This document shows positions 63,612-64,000 of a stretch of DNA of 64,000 nucleotides, piece after piece; position 1 is the stretch's first letter, and each line of letters opens with the position of its first letter. Made by a program: the position numbers and the translations under genes. The stretch is from the NCBI RefSeq assembly GCF_000380025.1, contig NZ_KB904178.1, positions 90,008-154,007 of the forward strand. The letters run 5' to 3'. The notes beneath the pieces are model-generated. The model worked only from the letters and a program-made list of their open reading frames with translations, made no database searches and was not told where the DNA came from. The stretch comes from Streptococcus entericus DSM 14446 (lineage in GTDB: Bacteria > Bacillota > Bacilli > Lactobacillales > Streptococcaceae).

Positions 63612-63665
63612 CTAAGTGTCAAATCTGAAAATGTTGCCTTTTAACTCATAATAAAAGGGAATCAT
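63612..63665 (-). CDS. possible 17-aa leader peptide upstream of the mutarotase gene
   Basis: MIPFYYELKGNIFRFDT, starting 7 nt after AAGGAGG (63672-63678) and 23 bp after a perfect TATAAT (63688-63693; no clear -35). It ends 101 bp before the mutarotase start. The good Shine-Dalgarno suggests translation. No attenuator hairpin is evident, so its role is open. Confidence 0.4.
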   Translation of the reverse strand: MIPFYYELKGNIFRFDT

Positions 63666-63693
63666 AAACTACCTCCTTACGTTTTCTATTATA

Positions 63694-63895
63694 GGACTTT
63701 AAAAGAGATTCTAATACCTAGAGAACATTTCAATAAGCTATTCAAATCAGCTCCCAAACTAAATGGTTATTATGCATGGTTAGTTAATTCTCTAGTAACC
63801 GCGCCATAACAGCCTGATCAAAGACATCAAGCATAATCACTTTAGTTATCAAAAAATGCTAATTTCAAGAAGCCATCTACTTCGCTTTGAATAGT
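63694..63895. other. gene-free stretch at the right end
   Basis: AT-rich DNA with no open frame that I can support and no RNA gene recognised. It separates the mutarotase promoters from the terminators near the window end. Confidence 0.4.
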
Positions 63896-63921
63896 AAAAC
63901 GGTCTGGGAAGAGACCATTTT
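63896..63921. terminator. possible bidirectional hairpin near the right end
   Basis: AAAACGGTCT (63896-63905) pairs with AGACCATTTT (63912-63921) with one mismatch and a 6-nt loop. T-tracts on both strands are only T4. Confidence 0.5.
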
Positions 63922-63949
63922 AGCTTGTTTCCTAAAAATTTAAAACAAA

Positions 63950-63978
63950 CAAAAAGAGAAGACCACTATGGTCCTCTC
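63950..63978 (-). terminator. intrinsic terminator for a minus-strand gene beyond the window
   Basis: The minus strand reads GAGAGGACCA-TAG-TGGTCTTCTC followed by TTTTTG: 10-bp stem with one mismatch. It implies that a minus-strand gene ends just past 64000. Confidence 0.75.
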
Positions 63979-64000
63979 CTGTTGTTCATAATAAGTCACC

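Noticed and set aside
1..64000. tRNA, rRNA, CRISPR arrays, prophage or complete insertion sequence
   Set aside because: No cloverleaf-like tRNA sequence, rRNA stretch, regularly spaced direct repeat array, integrase, transposase or phage structural gene was recognised by reading; a tRNAscan/Infernal run would be the proper test.

Overview
The window is chromosomal DNA of a low-GC Gram-positive bacterium, almost certainly a Streptococcus. The evidence is gapN (non-phosphorylating GAPDH), fused glutamine-type binding protein/permease genes, the rapZ-yvcK-whiA and cdaA-cdaR-glmM operons, RNase J2, and promoters with extended -10 boxes. The species cannot be fixed from the sequence alone. I see no rRNA, tRNA, CRISPR array, prophage or intact insertion sequence. 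Most of the window is core housekeeping DNA with a few orphan genes inserted.

Layout, left to right. 1-3.2 kb (minus): the 5' end of ribF, then rapZ-yvcK-whiA. 3.4-7.3 kb (plus): an amino-acid ABC importer with two tandem binding-protein/permease fusions and one ATPase. 7.5-11.4 kb (plus): a polysaccharide deacetylase with a repeated Ser-rich stalk, an N6-adenine tRNA methyltransferase, a GIY-YIG protein, gapN and a small orphan. 11.6-19.4 kb (minus): greA, mltG, murC, an unknown protein and a SWIM/SNF2 helicase. 19.4-20.8 kb (plus): acylphosphatase and the YidC lipoprotein. 20.8-30 kb (minus): a GT-C-like membrane protein, thiI with its cysteine desulfurase, a TIGR01906 membrane protein with a HAD phosphatase, then hemW-thioesterase-Nudix and two accessory genes.

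30.2-43.3 kb (minus): glmM-cdaR-cdaA (cell-wall sugar and c-di-AMP), RNase J2, a flavin-type oxidase, an ABC-F protein, a CorC/HlyC transporter, a hydrolase pair, a double GNAT and trhO. 43.4-50.2 kb: ald (+), apbE and a tautomerase (-), then on plus a DUF2130 coiled-coil protein, an orphan, a DUF1858/DUF438-hemerythrin pair and a cyclase-family hydrolase. 50.8-64 kb: phosphoglucomutase (-); MATE pump, LapA-like protein, GT8 and a membrane-anchored putative permuted papain-fold protein (+); then plsC, a HerA-like ATPase, coaE, an unlisted 47-aa membrane protein, mutM, a methyltransferase, a Nudix, a DUF3592 protein and a mutarotase-like protein (all -).

The most interesting non-gene signals are these. 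(i) A modular intergenic repeat occurs in four full copies, all in one orientation, and ends in a hairpin terminator. (ii) Two unrelated genes, hemW and an ABC-F gene, have extended -10 boxes exactly 6 nt before the ATG and no Shine-Dalgarno, which is the geometry of leaderless mRNAs. (iii) The 47-aa membrane peptide gene has a near-consensus promoter and its own terminator. (iv) Several perfect inverted repeats lie in promoters (gapN, ald/trhO, cyclase), and CRE-like sites lie just downstream of the -10 boxes of pgm and the mutarotase gene. Many starts were moved inward to the codon that carries a proper Shine-Dalgarno.
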